Assembly (NCBI RefSeq): GCF_008806955.1
Contig: NZ_CP031727.1
Location: 3,300,001-3,364,000 of the forward strand
Direction: 5' to 3'
DNA from: Cellvibrio sp. KY-YJ-3
Lineage (GTDB): Bacteria > Pseudomonadota > Gammaproteobacteria > Pseudomonadales > Cellvibrionaceae
DNA: 64,000 nt
Part shown: positions 44,243 to 52,851 of the stretch, in pieces
How the letters are laid out: every line of letters starts with the position of its first letter
Position numbering within the stretch: the first letter of the stretch is position 1
The notes under the pieces: generated by a model
Databases searched by the model: none
The model's input: only the letters and a program-made list of their open reading frames with translations
What the model was told of the DNA's origin: nothing
Made by a program: the position numbers and the translations under genes

Positions 44243-44968
44243 ATGACCAACACTATTCTTAAAAAAATGATTCGCTCACTGGTAATGTTAGCGGCGATTG
44301 CCCCATTAGCGAGCTACGCAGCTGCTTATACTCCCGCAAAATTTGGCAACGCAGAAGAAACCCTGAGCAAACAAATCACATTACCCACCTCCTTTGGTGA
44401 AGGTGTACGTACAGTTGCGGTTTACTGCCAGGCAGATGTGCTCACCAGTGGTTTAATTAACAACGTAAATTGTTATGAAAGCAGCCCTAAAGTTTCAATG
44501 CAGAAAGTAACAGAGTCAGCACTGAAATCATCAACCTTTGAACCGGCAACTATTGATGGCAAAGCGGTGCCTGTAAGAATGCAGATGCGGGTAGTTTATT
44601 CACTGGGCGGAACCCAAGCTCCTATAGTGTTGCTACCTAACCTGGGAACACTGCAAGCCAAATACGGTACCCACTACTACGCTCCGCAAGAAAGGCTCGA
44701 CACTAGCGACTGGTATGCCCATTACAGTACTAAAGAGCGCGGTGATGGAAAGTTATTTTTTGCTGACGGGAAGATGACACGTGTTATGGCAAATATCGAA
44801 GCAGATGGCAAAGTGGAAACCGTAAGCACGCTGGAAGCCGCCATGCGCAAACAATCCGATGCGGCAAATATTGAAAGTGCGCTGAAAAAGTCGAAGTTTA
44901 TCCCAGGCTTTGTACAAGACACTCCCACCGCTATGCACTACATCGCAGTGGTGAATTACAAAAAATAA
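44243..44968 (+). CDS. Periplasmic TonB C-terminal-like protein
   Basis: A 241-aa exported protein. Seen: signal peptide ending near YAAAY, then two stretches that resemble the TonB C-terminal fold, each of the pattern VESALKSSTFEPATIDGKAV and ALKKSKFIPGFVQ. So the protein may be two TonB-like repeats without a membrane anchor. The ATG at 44243 has GAGGAG upstream and is preferred to a start 13 codons earlier. It follows the receptor after a terminator, so it has its own promoter. A TTGTCAC-AAAC-TATTCAC motif lies upstream. Role unknown; possible partner of the receptor-lipoprotein pair. Confidence 0.7.
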   Translation: MTNTILKKMIRSLVMLAAIAPLASYAAAYTPAKFGNAEETLSKQITLPTSFGEGVRTVAVYCQADVLTSGLINNVNCYESSPKVSMQKVTESALKSSTFEPATIDGKAVPVRMQMRVVYSLGGTQAPIVLLPNLGTLQAKYGTHYYAPQERLDTSDWYAHYSTKERGDGKLFFADGKMTRVMANIEADGKVETVSTLEAAMRKQSDAANIESALKKSKFIPGFVQDTPTAMHYIAVVNYKK

Positions 44969-44987
44969 GCAACAATCAATGCTCAAC

Positions 44988-45016
44988 AAAAAGGCCGCAC
45001 TTGTTGCGGCCTTTTT
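44988..45016. terminator. Bidirectional terminator between convergent genes
   Basis: AAAAAGGCCGCA (44988-44999), loop CTTGT, TGCGGCCTTTTT (45005-45016). Perfect 12-base stem serving both the TonB-like gene and the small periplasmic gene. Confidence 0.9.
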
Positions 45017-45057
45017 CATTTAAAAATTAATCATTAATCTAAAATCAGATTAAGAAT

Positions 45058-45513
45058 TTACAAACAATGGTATTCCAAGCTCAATTCTATACGCCCCATG
45101 GGTAACGGACGATAGGTTTCTCCCTGCACATTAAAACCCTTGCTACAACGCTCCATAACCTTTTGTAATAATTGATTTTTAGCCAGCCCAACATTCGCCC
45201 ACTGCTCTACTTCAACATTCAATACTGTTTTTTCGCTAGGCGCAGAAATATTTTCTTCAGCTGCAACCTTACTAGCCGCTTGCTCACCGTTCACTTCAGT
45301 GGATGTGTTGAGTACCGCACCCTCGCTGCCTTTTTTAAAGGCTTTTTGCAAAAAGCCATTTAATCCTTTATCACTATAATCACAGTCTTTTTGATTTACA
45401 TTCATTGAATCGGCGGCATCAACGGCATTCGCACATTCCTCTTCAGCAAATGCCGCTGATATGCCACCAGTAGCCAGCCAGATTACTAACAGGGAGCAGC
45501 ATAATTTTTTCAT
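45058..45513 (-). CDS. Small periplasmic protein of unknown function
   Basis: A 151-aa protein with a signal peptide (to about FAEEE) and cysteines at about 27, 44, 122 and 150, arranged like two disulfides. Seen: an acidic middle and a QLLQKVMERCSKGF helix near the end. I do not recognise a family. It stands alone between a bidirectional terminator and the porin terminator and is probably monocistronic. Confidence 0.7.
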   Translation of the reverse strand: MKKLCCSLLVIWLATGGISAAFAEEECANAVDAADSMNVNQKDCDYSDKGLNGFLQKAFKKGSEGAVLNTSTEVNGEQAASKVAAEENISAPSEKTVLNVEVEQWANVGLAKNQLLQKVMERCSKGFNVQGETYRPLPMGRIELSLEYHCL

Positions 45514-45548
45514 TGTTTAACCTCGATTTTGTATATCTTTCAAAAACA

Positions 45549-45574
45549 ACAAAGGGTGCCGAAGCACCCTTTGT
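45549..45574 (-). terminator. Porin terminator with UUCG tetraloop
   Basis: ACAAAGGGTGC (45549-45559) and GCACCCTTTGT (45564-45574) form an 11-base perfect stem; on the minus strand the loop is TTCG closed by a C-G pair, an ultra-stable tetraloop. TTGTTTTTG follows. Confidence 0.88.
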
Positions 45575-45592
45575 GATCAGCAAACCACAGGA

Positions 45593-46525
45593 TTAAAATT
45601 TAAAATCCATACCTACACCCACATAGGTGTCATCACGGGTTTCTGCTTCATTTTCTACTGTGGTGAGATAAGAGTAGAGAGTAGCTGCTTTTGTCATTTT
45701 ATAATCAACGCCAATACTTGCAGTTTCACCATCGGCCATTTTAACGTCTGACTGACCATATTGAGCTTTTGCTGCCCACTTATCAGTCAGGTTCCACAAG
45801 GCTGAAACCAATGCACCATCTTCATCGGCAACGCCGTTATCATAGTTTTCTGCCAATAAGCCGAACTGGAAAGCGCCAACGTTCAAGCGACCAACCAAAC
45901 GAACCAAGTCAGTATCTTCAGCTTCCACGTCTTGATCCATAGCAACACCAACGTAAAACACGGGTGAATTATAACCAAAAGATGCGGAAACACCTGCGCT
46001 ATCACCAATTCTTGGCGTAGTGCCATTGTTCTCTTCAGTTACATAGGCAACCGAACCAGCAAAACCGCCACCAAAGGTTGGGGTGGTGTATTGCACGATA
46101 TTACTTGCGCGAATTTCACCTTTGAAAATTTGGGTGATATCACCTTCAAGGTCATTGAACAGGTCAACTTTCTCTTGCGCGACTTTGGTAGGCGTATCGA
46201 AATGACCACCAATAAAAGTACCCGCAGTGCCTTGCAAACCCAGGTAAATATTACGCTGACCAAAAGTTTGGGTACCGTTAGTACCATCGTCCACTTCAGT
46301 TTGATATTCGAACTGATAAATCACTTTGAGGCTGGAGTTAATGTCTTCGCCACCTTTCAGACCGATACGCGAAGCATTGCTAACCAATTCAATTTGGCTA
46401 ACATCTGTTGCTTGCTCATCAGCGTGCTGAATAGAAACATTCGCCTTACCGTAAACAATAACGTCGGCAACTGCAGCCATTGGGAAAAGAGAGGCCACTG
46501 CAAAGGCCAGTAATGATTTTTTCAT
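45593..46525 (-). CDS. General porin (Gram-negative porin family)
   Basis: A 310-aa outer-membrane beta-barrel. Seen: signal peptide MKKSLLAFAVASLFPMAAVA, then DVIVYGKANVSIQHADEQ and a NASRIGLKGGEDI turn typical of neisserial/proteobacterial porins, PTFGGGFAGSVAYV-like strands, and a C-terminal Phe (GMDFKF). The ATG at 46525 has AGGAGACG upstream and is chosen over a start 11 codons earlier. Passive diffusion channel; ion preference unknown. Monocistronic, with the terminator above. Confidence 0.9.
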   Translation of the reverse strand: MKKSLLAFAVASLFPMAAVADVIVYGKANVSIQHADEQATDVSQIELVSNASRIGLKGGEDINSSLKVIYQFEYQTEVDDGTNGTQTFGQRNIYLGLQGTAGTFIGGHFDTPTKVAQEKVDLFNDLEGDITQIFKGEIRASNIVQYTTPTFGGGFAGSVAYVTEENNGTTPRIGDSAGVSASFGYNSPVFYVGVAMDQDVEAEDTDLVRLVGRLNVGAFQFGLLAENYDNGVADEDGALVSALWNLTDKWAAKAQYGQSDVKMADGETASIGVDYKMTKAATLYSYLTTVENEAETRDDTYVGVGMDFKF

Positions 46526-46586
46526 GGAGTCGTCTCCTAGAGATGATGATGTGTTCAAATCCTGAACACTGGTCGTTAGTCAAAAA

Positions 46587-46602
46587 TGACACTTGTGTGT
46601 CA
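46587..46602. promoter_or_regulatory. Inverted repeat upstream of the porin gene
   Basis: TGACAC, spacer TTGT, GTGTCA: a perfect 6-4-6 palindrome 62-77 bases before the porin ATG. The half-site string ACAAGTGTCA also occurs upstream of the lipoprotein gene (near 39244-39253). A regulator binding site is likely; which regulator is not known. Confidence 0.45.
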
Positions 46603-46664
46603 CTGTTGTTGCCATTATGTGAATCTAAGATTACAGAATTATGACAGCGCGCAATAATAGCCGA

Positions 46665-47405
46665 TTACACCACTGGGTGAACTACGCCCAGTTCGCATAA
46701 CTCTTTCACAAGCGACCCAGCATCAGACGTAAATTGCTCCGGATGAGGATGAGATAACTCACCGGCAATTATTGTCAATAGTTCGCTCAAAGAAGAGCCT
46801 TGGTTAACCTGCATTAGATAAAGTAAACGCAAAGTCATGGGATTAACAGCCATAAAGCAAACTTTATCGCTGCTGTTACGGTAGACAACCAAATCTACCG
46901 GTTCAGGTAGTATCGGTTTAAAACGCGGGGAAATTTTATGGACGGGGTACTGATAATGCAATGCAATCGCCAAGGGAGACACACAAAAACTGGCAGCAAA
47001 AATATCATTTGTAGCTAATTTGTACTCTGGCAGTTGCGCTTCACTGATATCCAGTGCCAATTCAACCCATTCGTAATGCGCCAATTCACATATAAAAGGC
47101 AATTCAGGCAATAAATGCGCAGACTGGGTAAGGAACTGTAAAAACTCTTCACTGATTTCCAAAAAATAAGGGGTTTGGCAGCGGTGATGTTGGATAAATT
47201 GCCGTACCAAGCCATGCCATTGCTCATCATTCAGCAATGAGCGCAATACCGGAAATACGCCGGCGACTAAATTTTCAATATTGTTGTAAATCAGATCGCG
47301 ATAAATTTCCATGCGTCGCGCTTCCATCGCGGCGGGTATTGCGTATTCATCCGGTGCGCGCAAATAGCGGGCGAAATCCATTTGAGTTTGCTGAAAGGAT
47401 TTCAT
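46665..47405 (-). CDS. DUF2063 protein, bufferin-partner (BufC/HvfC-like)
   Basis: A 246-aa protein with the N-terminal DUF2063 domain (MKSFQQTQMDFARYLRAP through PVLRSLLNDEQW). DUF2063 proteins partner MNIO (DUF692) enzymes and present the RiPP precursor to them. It starts two bases after the DUF692 stop, with ATG 47405 and AAAGGATT-type upstream bases, and is the third gene in the bufA-bufB-bufC order. No signal peptide. All normal. Confidence 0.85.
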   Translation of the reverse strand: MKSFQQTQMDFARYLRAPDEYAIPAAMEARRMEIYRDLIYNNIENLVAGVFPVLRSLLNDEQWHGLVRQFIQHHRCQTPYFLEISEEFLQFLTQSAHLLPELPFICELAHYEWVELALDISEAQLPEYKLATNDIFAASFCVSPLAIALHYQYPVHKISPRFKPILPEPVDLVVYRNSSDKVCFMAVNPMTLRLLYLMQVNQGSSLSELLTIIAGELSHPHPEQFTSDAGSLVKELCELGVVHPVV

Positions 47406-47406
47406 G

Positions 47407-48249
47407 TTACAAACATTGTGACTGGCGCTGTTTGATGAAGTCCAATTCACTCATCAATTCAGGCAAAGGTGGAATATTAAAATCGCGTTCGAGCAGGGTC
47501 GGCTTTACGCCAAAGAGCGCATAACTTTTTTCAAGCAGCGCCCATACAGAGTCAATGATTGCTGTACCGTGTGTATCTACCCGTAAATCGTCAGCCTCTT
47601 CATAATGCCCTGCGATATGAATATACGCTGTGCGCTCACCAGGCAAACTGGCCAAAAACTCAAAGGGATCATAGCGATGATTGATACTGTTCACGTAGAT
47701 ATTATTAACATCCAGCAACAGCGCACAATCCGCTTTTTTAATTACCGCATTAATAAATTCACTCTCACTCATCTCTTGTTGCGGCGCGCAATAATAGGAT
47801 GAATTTTCTATCGCGATACGTTGCCCCAAAATATCCTGCGCTTGCTGAATGCGTGCAGCAACATAATCGACAGCCTCTTCCGTAAATGGAATAGGCAACA
47901 AATCGTATAGCTGACCATCGTCAGAGCAATAACTTAAATGTTCGCTGTAATAACGAATACCATGTTCTTGCATCAACTTTTTTATAGCGTGCAATAGTTC
48001 GGTATTTAGCGGTGCAGGTGAACCAATAGAAAGCGATAAGCCATGGCACACAAACGGAAAACGTTCAGTATAACGGCGGAATTTTTTACCCAGACGCCCA
48101 CCAAGATTAATCCAATTTTCCGGTGCAACTTCCATAAATTGGATGTCATCAGGCGTGGATTGCTCAAGGGCATCAAGCAAACTCCGGCGCAGGCCCAAAC
48201 CTGCACCGGAGATGGGAGCCACATAATTTGTGGGTAACAACTGGCTCAT
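47407..48249 (-). CDS. DUF692 multinuclear non-haem iron oxidase (BufB/HvfB-like)
   Basis: A 280-aa TIM-barrel enzyme of the MNIO family that oxidatively modifies cysteine residues of a RiPP precursor. Seen: metal-binding residues in the expected places, H69 in CHGLSLSIG, E103/H104 in YSEHLSY, E148/N149 in AIENSS, D180 and N182 in LDVNNIYVN, H211 and H215 in HIAGHYE, and D225/H227 in DTHG. Its start overlaps the precursor stop by one base (TAATG). The precursor directly upstream has nine cysteines in EGKCG-type repeats, the typical substrate of this group. Confidence 0.9.
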   Translation of the reverse strand: MSQLLPTNYVAPISGAGLGLRRSLLDALEQSTPDDIQFMEVAPENWINLGGRLGKKFRRYTERFPFVCHGLSLSIGSPAPLNTELLHAIKKLMQEHGIRYYSEHLSYCSDDGQLYDLLPIPFTEEAVDYVAARIQQAQDILGQRIAIENSSYYCAPQQEMSESEFINAVIKKADCALLLDVNNIYVNSINHRYDPFEFLASLPGERTAYIHIAGHYEEADDLRVDTHGTAIIDSVWALLEKSYALFGVKPTLLERDFNIPPLPELMSELDFIKQRQSQCL

Positions 48250-48632
48250 TACTCTGCTTTTTTATCCGCGCCGCATTTGCCTTCGCCACACTTGCCTTCA
48301 CCTGCAGCTTTTTTATCGGCACCGCACTTACCTTCGCCGCACTTACCTTCGCCACATTTGCCTTCACCGTCTGCTTTTTTATGCTCGGCGCCGCACTTGC
48401 CCTCACCGCATTTGCCTTCACCATCGGCTTTTTTATGCTCAGCACCACACTTTGCTTCGCCGCACTTGTGCTCACCCTCGGTTTTACCCGCATGGTTATC
48501 AGCCAAGGTATAACCGGTATTGAGTGAAGTGGCGGTAAAGCTGGTATCCGCAGAAGCCAGGGGTGAAAGCGTGGCAGAAGCAGCAAATGCAACACCCATT
48601 AATGCAGACATAGAAGATATTTTGTTATTCAT
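48249..48632 (-). CDS. Bufferin-type RiPP precursor with EGKCG repeats
   Basis: A 127-aa secreted, low-complexity precursor. Seen: signal peptide MNNKISSMSALMGVAFAASATLSPLASA (about 28 residues), a short linker, then nine Cys-Gly units: one EHKCG, one EAKCG and seven EGKCG, spaced by Lys/Ala linkers such as AEHKKADG. In the described bufferins and HvfA relatives such cysteines become modified rings that bind copper and protect against metal stress. The ATG at 48632 has GGAGTC upstream; a longer reading adds 27 residues of no sense. No DoxX (BufD) gene is present beside it. Metal specificity unknown. Confidence 0.88.
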   Translation of the reverse strand: MNNKISSMSALMGVAFAASATLSPLASADTSFTATSLNTGYTLADNHAGKTEGEHKCGEAKCGAEHKKADGEGKCGEGKCGAEHKKADGEGKCGEGKCGEGKCGADKKAAGEGKCGEGKCGADKKAE

Positions 48633-48798
48633 AAAAAGACTCCGTTGTATTAATACCTGATGTGGAAGTGGCAATAACCGGAATGGACAATCACCGGAAT
48701 AGACAATCAACAAATGAACTAACCAACTCTAGCGACTGGTTGCACTATAGAATCCGCTACCGCGAATTTGTTACAGATTTTTTTGGTGCCCCCCTTGG

Positions 48799-51700
48799 TT
48801 AGCCCTGAGCCACAAGCATAGCCTGCTCCCACTGTTTATCCAAACGCTTATCTGAGACCGGTACCTGGGTTTTCAGGGTCTGTGCAAAAAGCGAAATACG
48901 CAGCTCCTCGATCCACCAGCGGTACTCCAGAAGCTCGCTATTCTGCGCAAGGCGATAATCCCCCTCCTTAGCTAAATAATCCACCAGCCGCTGCCAATGG
49001 GGCGCCACCTCGGCCAATTGCAGTTTGTCTTTTTGCGGGTTGAGTGCCGCCTTTTCCAACCGCTGCTGGATCCCCCGCATATATTTGGGGTATTGGTGCA
49101 GCCACAGTGCCGGGGTTTTATATACCAAACCGGGATAAAACAACTGGGTTAATTGGTGATTGATATCGCTGATGGTGAATGCCAGCATCAGCATATTTTT
49201 TTGCTGTTTAAGCTGCTTTTTAATTTCTACCAATAACTTCAAACTGGCGATTAATTGGCTGGCGAGTTCTTGTGCTTGCAGGATGAGCTTGTCCTTGACG
49301 AGATTTACCGCCACCTCAAACGCCGCGTGACTACGGGGCAATTGTTGTTGATCGGCGAGCGCTAGTTGTTTAATTGCCGCCATGATTAAATCATCCGCTA
49401 CCTGATCGCGATTACCAATGCCCGCTAGCGTGAGCGCAACCTCTTGCCCTTTTAATAATTCTTTCTGCAAGTATTTAACAGTTTGGTTCAGCGCTAAAAA
49501 AATCAACCGCGTTATGCCGCGCTGGGTTAAATCCAGTGCTTGCAAAGGGTTATCCAGTACCTGCAACGCCACCGAAGTTTGTTTATCGACCAATGCAGGA
49601 TAAGCACGGATACTAATGCCACCGCGCGGCAGCTGAATAGCCTGCGGTAGTTCAGCGAAATCCCACGCCGTAATTCCATCGCGTTCGATATCGGTGGCGG
49701 CCGATTGAATATTTTGTTGCACTCGCTCGCGGTATTTATCGCGCAGCGGTGTCAAGTCACGCCCACTGGCAATAATTTTTCCCTTGTCGTCCACCACGTG
49801 GATATTAAAGCGGTAGTAATCGTCCACACTGGTTTCTAACCAAGCGTCTTTGGGTATATCAACACCGGTTAGCCGTTTTAACTGCTGTGTGAGTGCTTCG
49901 CTGAGTGGTTTGTTATCGGGCGCAAGTGTGGCAAGAATTTTATCCACCACATCGGGTACCGGTACAAAATGTTTACGCAGGTTTTTGGGCAGTGATTTAA
50001 TCAAACCAATACATTTTTCACGCAACATACCCGGCACTAACCACTCCAAGCGCTGCTCTGGAACTTGATGCAAAACACTCATCGGCACATGAATGCTTAC
50101 ACCATCAAACGCATGATTAGGTTCAAAGTGATAGCTCAACGGAAATACCATGCCACGCCATTCTAATTCATTGGGAAATTGGGCTTGGGTGATATCGCTC
50201 GCGCCGTGGCGCATGAGTATTTCGCGGGTGAGAAATAATAGCTTGGGTTTTTCTTGCTCCGCTTTTTTGCGCCATGCCTCAAACCCAGCAAGGTTAACTA
50301 CATGAACAGGAATTCGCTCATTGTAAAAATCAAAAATCACCTGCTCATCTACCACAATATCGCGACGACGCGCTTTGGATTCCAGCTCTTCCAATTCGAC
50401 CAGTAATTGTAATTGATGCGCAAAAAAATCGGCTTCAGGATTTTTATTGCGCAAGCTTTTGCGTTTGGGGTGTTGATCGTACTGCCCTTCCACCAGCGCG
50501 GCACGAATAAACACCTCGCGGCATTGCGCAGGGTCTATATGGCTATAGCTGACGGACTTTTTCTCCACAATGGTTAAACCATAGAGCGTGATTTTTTCAA
50601 ACACCATCACCTGCCCGCTACGGCTGTCGTAGTGCGGTTCAAAATGTTGGCGTTTGATTAAATGCTCGGCCGCCGCCGTGATCCACTCCGGCTCTATTTT
50701 GGCAACCGTATGTGCGAACAACTTGGAGGTTTCAATCAGTTCCGCAGCCATAATCCATTTGGGCGTTTTTTTCACTAAGGACGAACCGGGGAAAATAGAA
50801 AACTTGCGATTGCGCGCGCCTAAATATTCGCGCTCTTCGTGATTAAAACCAAGGTTGCCAAGCAAACCCGTTAACAACGCTTTATGGATGGACTCGTAGT
50901 TTGCTGGCTCGCTATTCACACGAATACCCAAGTCTTTAACGGCCACGCACAACTGGTGATGCACATCGCGCCATTCACGCAAACGTAAGTAAGAAAGGAA
51001 TTCTTTCTTACACAGTTTGCGCAACTGGTTTTGTGAGAGTTCCTGCCGCTGGGTTTCAAAATAGTCCCACAAGCCAACAAACCCAAGGAAATCCGAATGT
51101 TCAGCCCAAAACCGGCGATGCATTTGATCCGCCGCTTGCTGTTTTTCTGATGGGCGCTCGCGCGGATCTTGCACGGAAAGCGCACTGGCGATAATCAATA
51201 ACTCACGCACACAGGACTGCTCCTGTGCGGATAACAGCATGCGCGCCAAGCGTGGATCAAGCGGCAATTTGCTCAGCTGTTGCCCTACGGGTGTTAATTG
51301 ATTTTTAGTGTTTACCGCATGCAATTCTTCCAGCAGTTTAAAACCATCGCTAATCAAACGATGATCCGGCGCATCAATAAAGGGGAACTTATGAATATCG
51401 CCCATGCGTAATTGCAGCATTTGCAAAATAACCGCGGCAAGGTTGGTGCGCAGAATTTCAGCATCGGTAAACGCCGGGCGTGAATTGAAATCCTCTTCGC
51501 TGTACAGGCGAATACAAATACCTTCTGCGACACGACCACAGCGGCCTTTGCGTTGATTGGCGCTCGCTTGGGAGACGGGCTCAATCGGTAATCGCTGTAC
51601 TTTAGTACGATACGAATAGCGGCTGATGCGTGCAAAACCCGGGTCAATTACGTAGCGAATTCCCGGCACAGTGATCGAGGTTTCCGCCACGTTAGTCGCC

Positions 51701-52761
51701 AACACAATTCGGCGCCCAGTATGCGGCGCAAATACTTTTTGCTGCTCGGCCAAACTTAAACGCGCATAAAAGGGAATCACTTCCATATGCGCAAATTGCG
51801 CTTTGCGCAACGCTTCCGCCGCTTCGCGAATTTCACGTTCACCGCTCAAAAATATCAGTATGTCGCCACCACGAGCGCCTGATCCGGTTTTTTCATGCAA
51901 TTCAATTTCGTGCACCGCGTCCACAATCGCGGCGTATTGATCCGGTTCGTTTTCACTCTCATCGCTACCCTCAAATTCATAGAGTGGGCGATACCAGACT
52001 TCAACCGGATAAGTGCGGCCAGAAACTTCAATGATGGGGGCATTGTTGAAATGTTGCGAGAAGCGTTCGAGATCGATAGTCGCCGAGGTAATAATTAATT
52101 TTAAATCGGGGCGTTTCGGTAGTAGTTGTTTTAAATAGCCGAGCAGAAAGTCGATATTCAAACTGCGCTCATGGGCTTCGTCGATAATGAGCGTGTCGTA
52201 TTTATTGAGAAAGGGATCGTGCTGGATTTCGGCCAACAAAATTCCGTCCGTCATGACTTTGATCAGGGTATTTTCATTGGACTGATCGCTGAAGCGAACC
52301 TGATAGCCCACCTTCTCACCGAGGGTGGTTTTTAGTTCTTCCGCAATGCGATTTGCAACCGTATTCGCCGCAATGCGGCGCGGCTGGGTGTGACCAATCA
52401 AGCCTTTTACACCGCGCCCAATAGTCAAACAAATTTTGGGGATTTGGGTGGTTTTGCCCGAACCGGTTTCACCAGCGAGCACTACCACCTGATTATTGGC
52501 AATAATCTGCGCAATTTCCTCGCGTTTTTCACAAACCGGTAAATTGGGAAACTCAATTTGTTCAGGCACCAGCGTTTTGCGGCGCTGCACAGTGGCTTGC
52601 GAACGGGCTAATTGAGCCTGCCATTTCTCCAGCGATTCGGCGTAAGGTTTTTCCGCGCGGGCGAGTTTTTCAATTTCATTGAGGCGACGAACCAGTTTGT
52701 ACTGGTCCGGCCCCATGACATCAACAATAGACTGTTTATAACTTGACCAAATATTCGACAT
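48799..52761 (-). CDS. hrpA: ATP-dependent RNA helicase HrpA (DEAH box)
   Basis: A 1320-aa DEAH-box helicase, the usual HrpA length. In E. coli it helps resolve collided ribosomes. Seen: Walker A GETGSGKTTQ (97-106), DEAH in IIDEAHERS, SAT in ITSATIDLERF, and QRKGRCGRVAEG (motif VI) in the RecA2 half, followed by the long C-terminal region with the DUF3418-type domain. It lies 90 bases downstream of the cupin gene on the same strand but is probably separate. Cytoplasmic. Nothing odd. Confidence 0.95.
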   Translation of the reverse strand: MSNIWSSYKQSIVDVMGPDQYKLVRRLNEIEKLARAEKPYAESLEKWQAQLARSQATVQRRKTLVPEQIEFPNLPVCEKREEIAQIIANNQVVVLAGETGSGKTTQIPKICLTIGRGVKGLIGHTQPRRIAANTVANRIAEELKTTLGEKVGYQVRFSDQSNENTLIKVMTDGILLAEIQHDPFLNKYDTLIIDEAHERSLNIDFLLGYLKQLLPKRPDLKLIITSATIDLERFSQHFNNAPIIEVSGRTYPVEVWYRPLYEFEGSDESENEPDQYAAIVDAVHEIELHEKTGSGARGGDILIFLSGEREIREAAEALRKAQFAHMEVIPFYARLSLAEQQKVFAPHTGRRIVLATNVAETSITVPGIRYVIDPGFARISRYSYRTKVQRLPIEPVSQASANQRKGRCGRVAEGICIRLYSEEDFNSRPAFTDAEILRTNLAAVILQMLQLRMGDIHKFPFIDAPDHRLISDGFKLLEELHAVNTKNQLTPVGQQLSKLPLDPRLARMLLSAQEQSCVRELLIIASALSVQDPRERPSEKQQAADQMHRRFWAEHSDFLGFVGLWDYFETQRQELSQNQLRKLCKKEFLSYLRLREWRDVHHQLCVAVKDLGIRVNSEPANYESIHKALLTGLLGNLGFNHEEREYLGARNRKFSIFPGSSLVKKTPKWIMAAELIETSKLFAHTVAKIEPEWITAAAEHLIKRQHFEPHYDSRSGQVMVFEKITLYGLTIVEKKSVSYSHIDPAQCREVFIRAALVEGQYDQHPKRKSLRNKNPEADFFAHQLQLLVELEELESKARRRDIVVDEQVIFDFYNERIPVHVVNLAGFEAWRKKAEQEKPKLLFLTREILMRHGASDITQAQFPNELEWRGMVFPLSYHFEPNHAFDGVSIHVPMSVLHQVPEQRLEWLVPGMLREKCIGLIKSLPKNLRKHFVPVPDVVDKILATLAPDNKPLSEALTQQLKRLTGVDIPKDAWLETSVDDYYRFNIHVVDDKGKIIASGRDLTPLRDKYRERVQQNIQSAATDIERDGITAWDFAELPQAIQLPRGGISIRAYPALVDKQTSVALQVLDNPLQALDLTQRGITRLIFLALNQTVKYLQKELLKGQEVALTLAGIGNRDQVADDLIMAAIKQLALADQQQLPRSHAAFEVAVNLVKDKLILQAQELASQLIASLKLLVEIKKQLKQQKNMLMLAFTISDINHQLTQLFYPGLVYKTPALWLHQYPKYMRGIQQRLEKAALNPQKDKLQLAEVAPHWQRLVDYLAKEGDYRLAQNSELLEYRWWIEELRISLFAQTLKTQVPVSDKRLDKQWEQAMLVAQG

Positions 52762-52851
52762 ATCAACTCAGCGCGCTGCACTTCCTGCTAGCTGACGCGA
52801 CGTGGATTCAGCGCGTCAGTAAATAAGCAGTGGATAATACAGCGCTGCTGG

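Noticed and set aside
48230-48527. Long plus-strand reading frames opposite the bufferin precursor
   Set aside because: They are the antisense image of the repeated GGC/TGT codons of the precursor and have no ribosome-binding site or known family.
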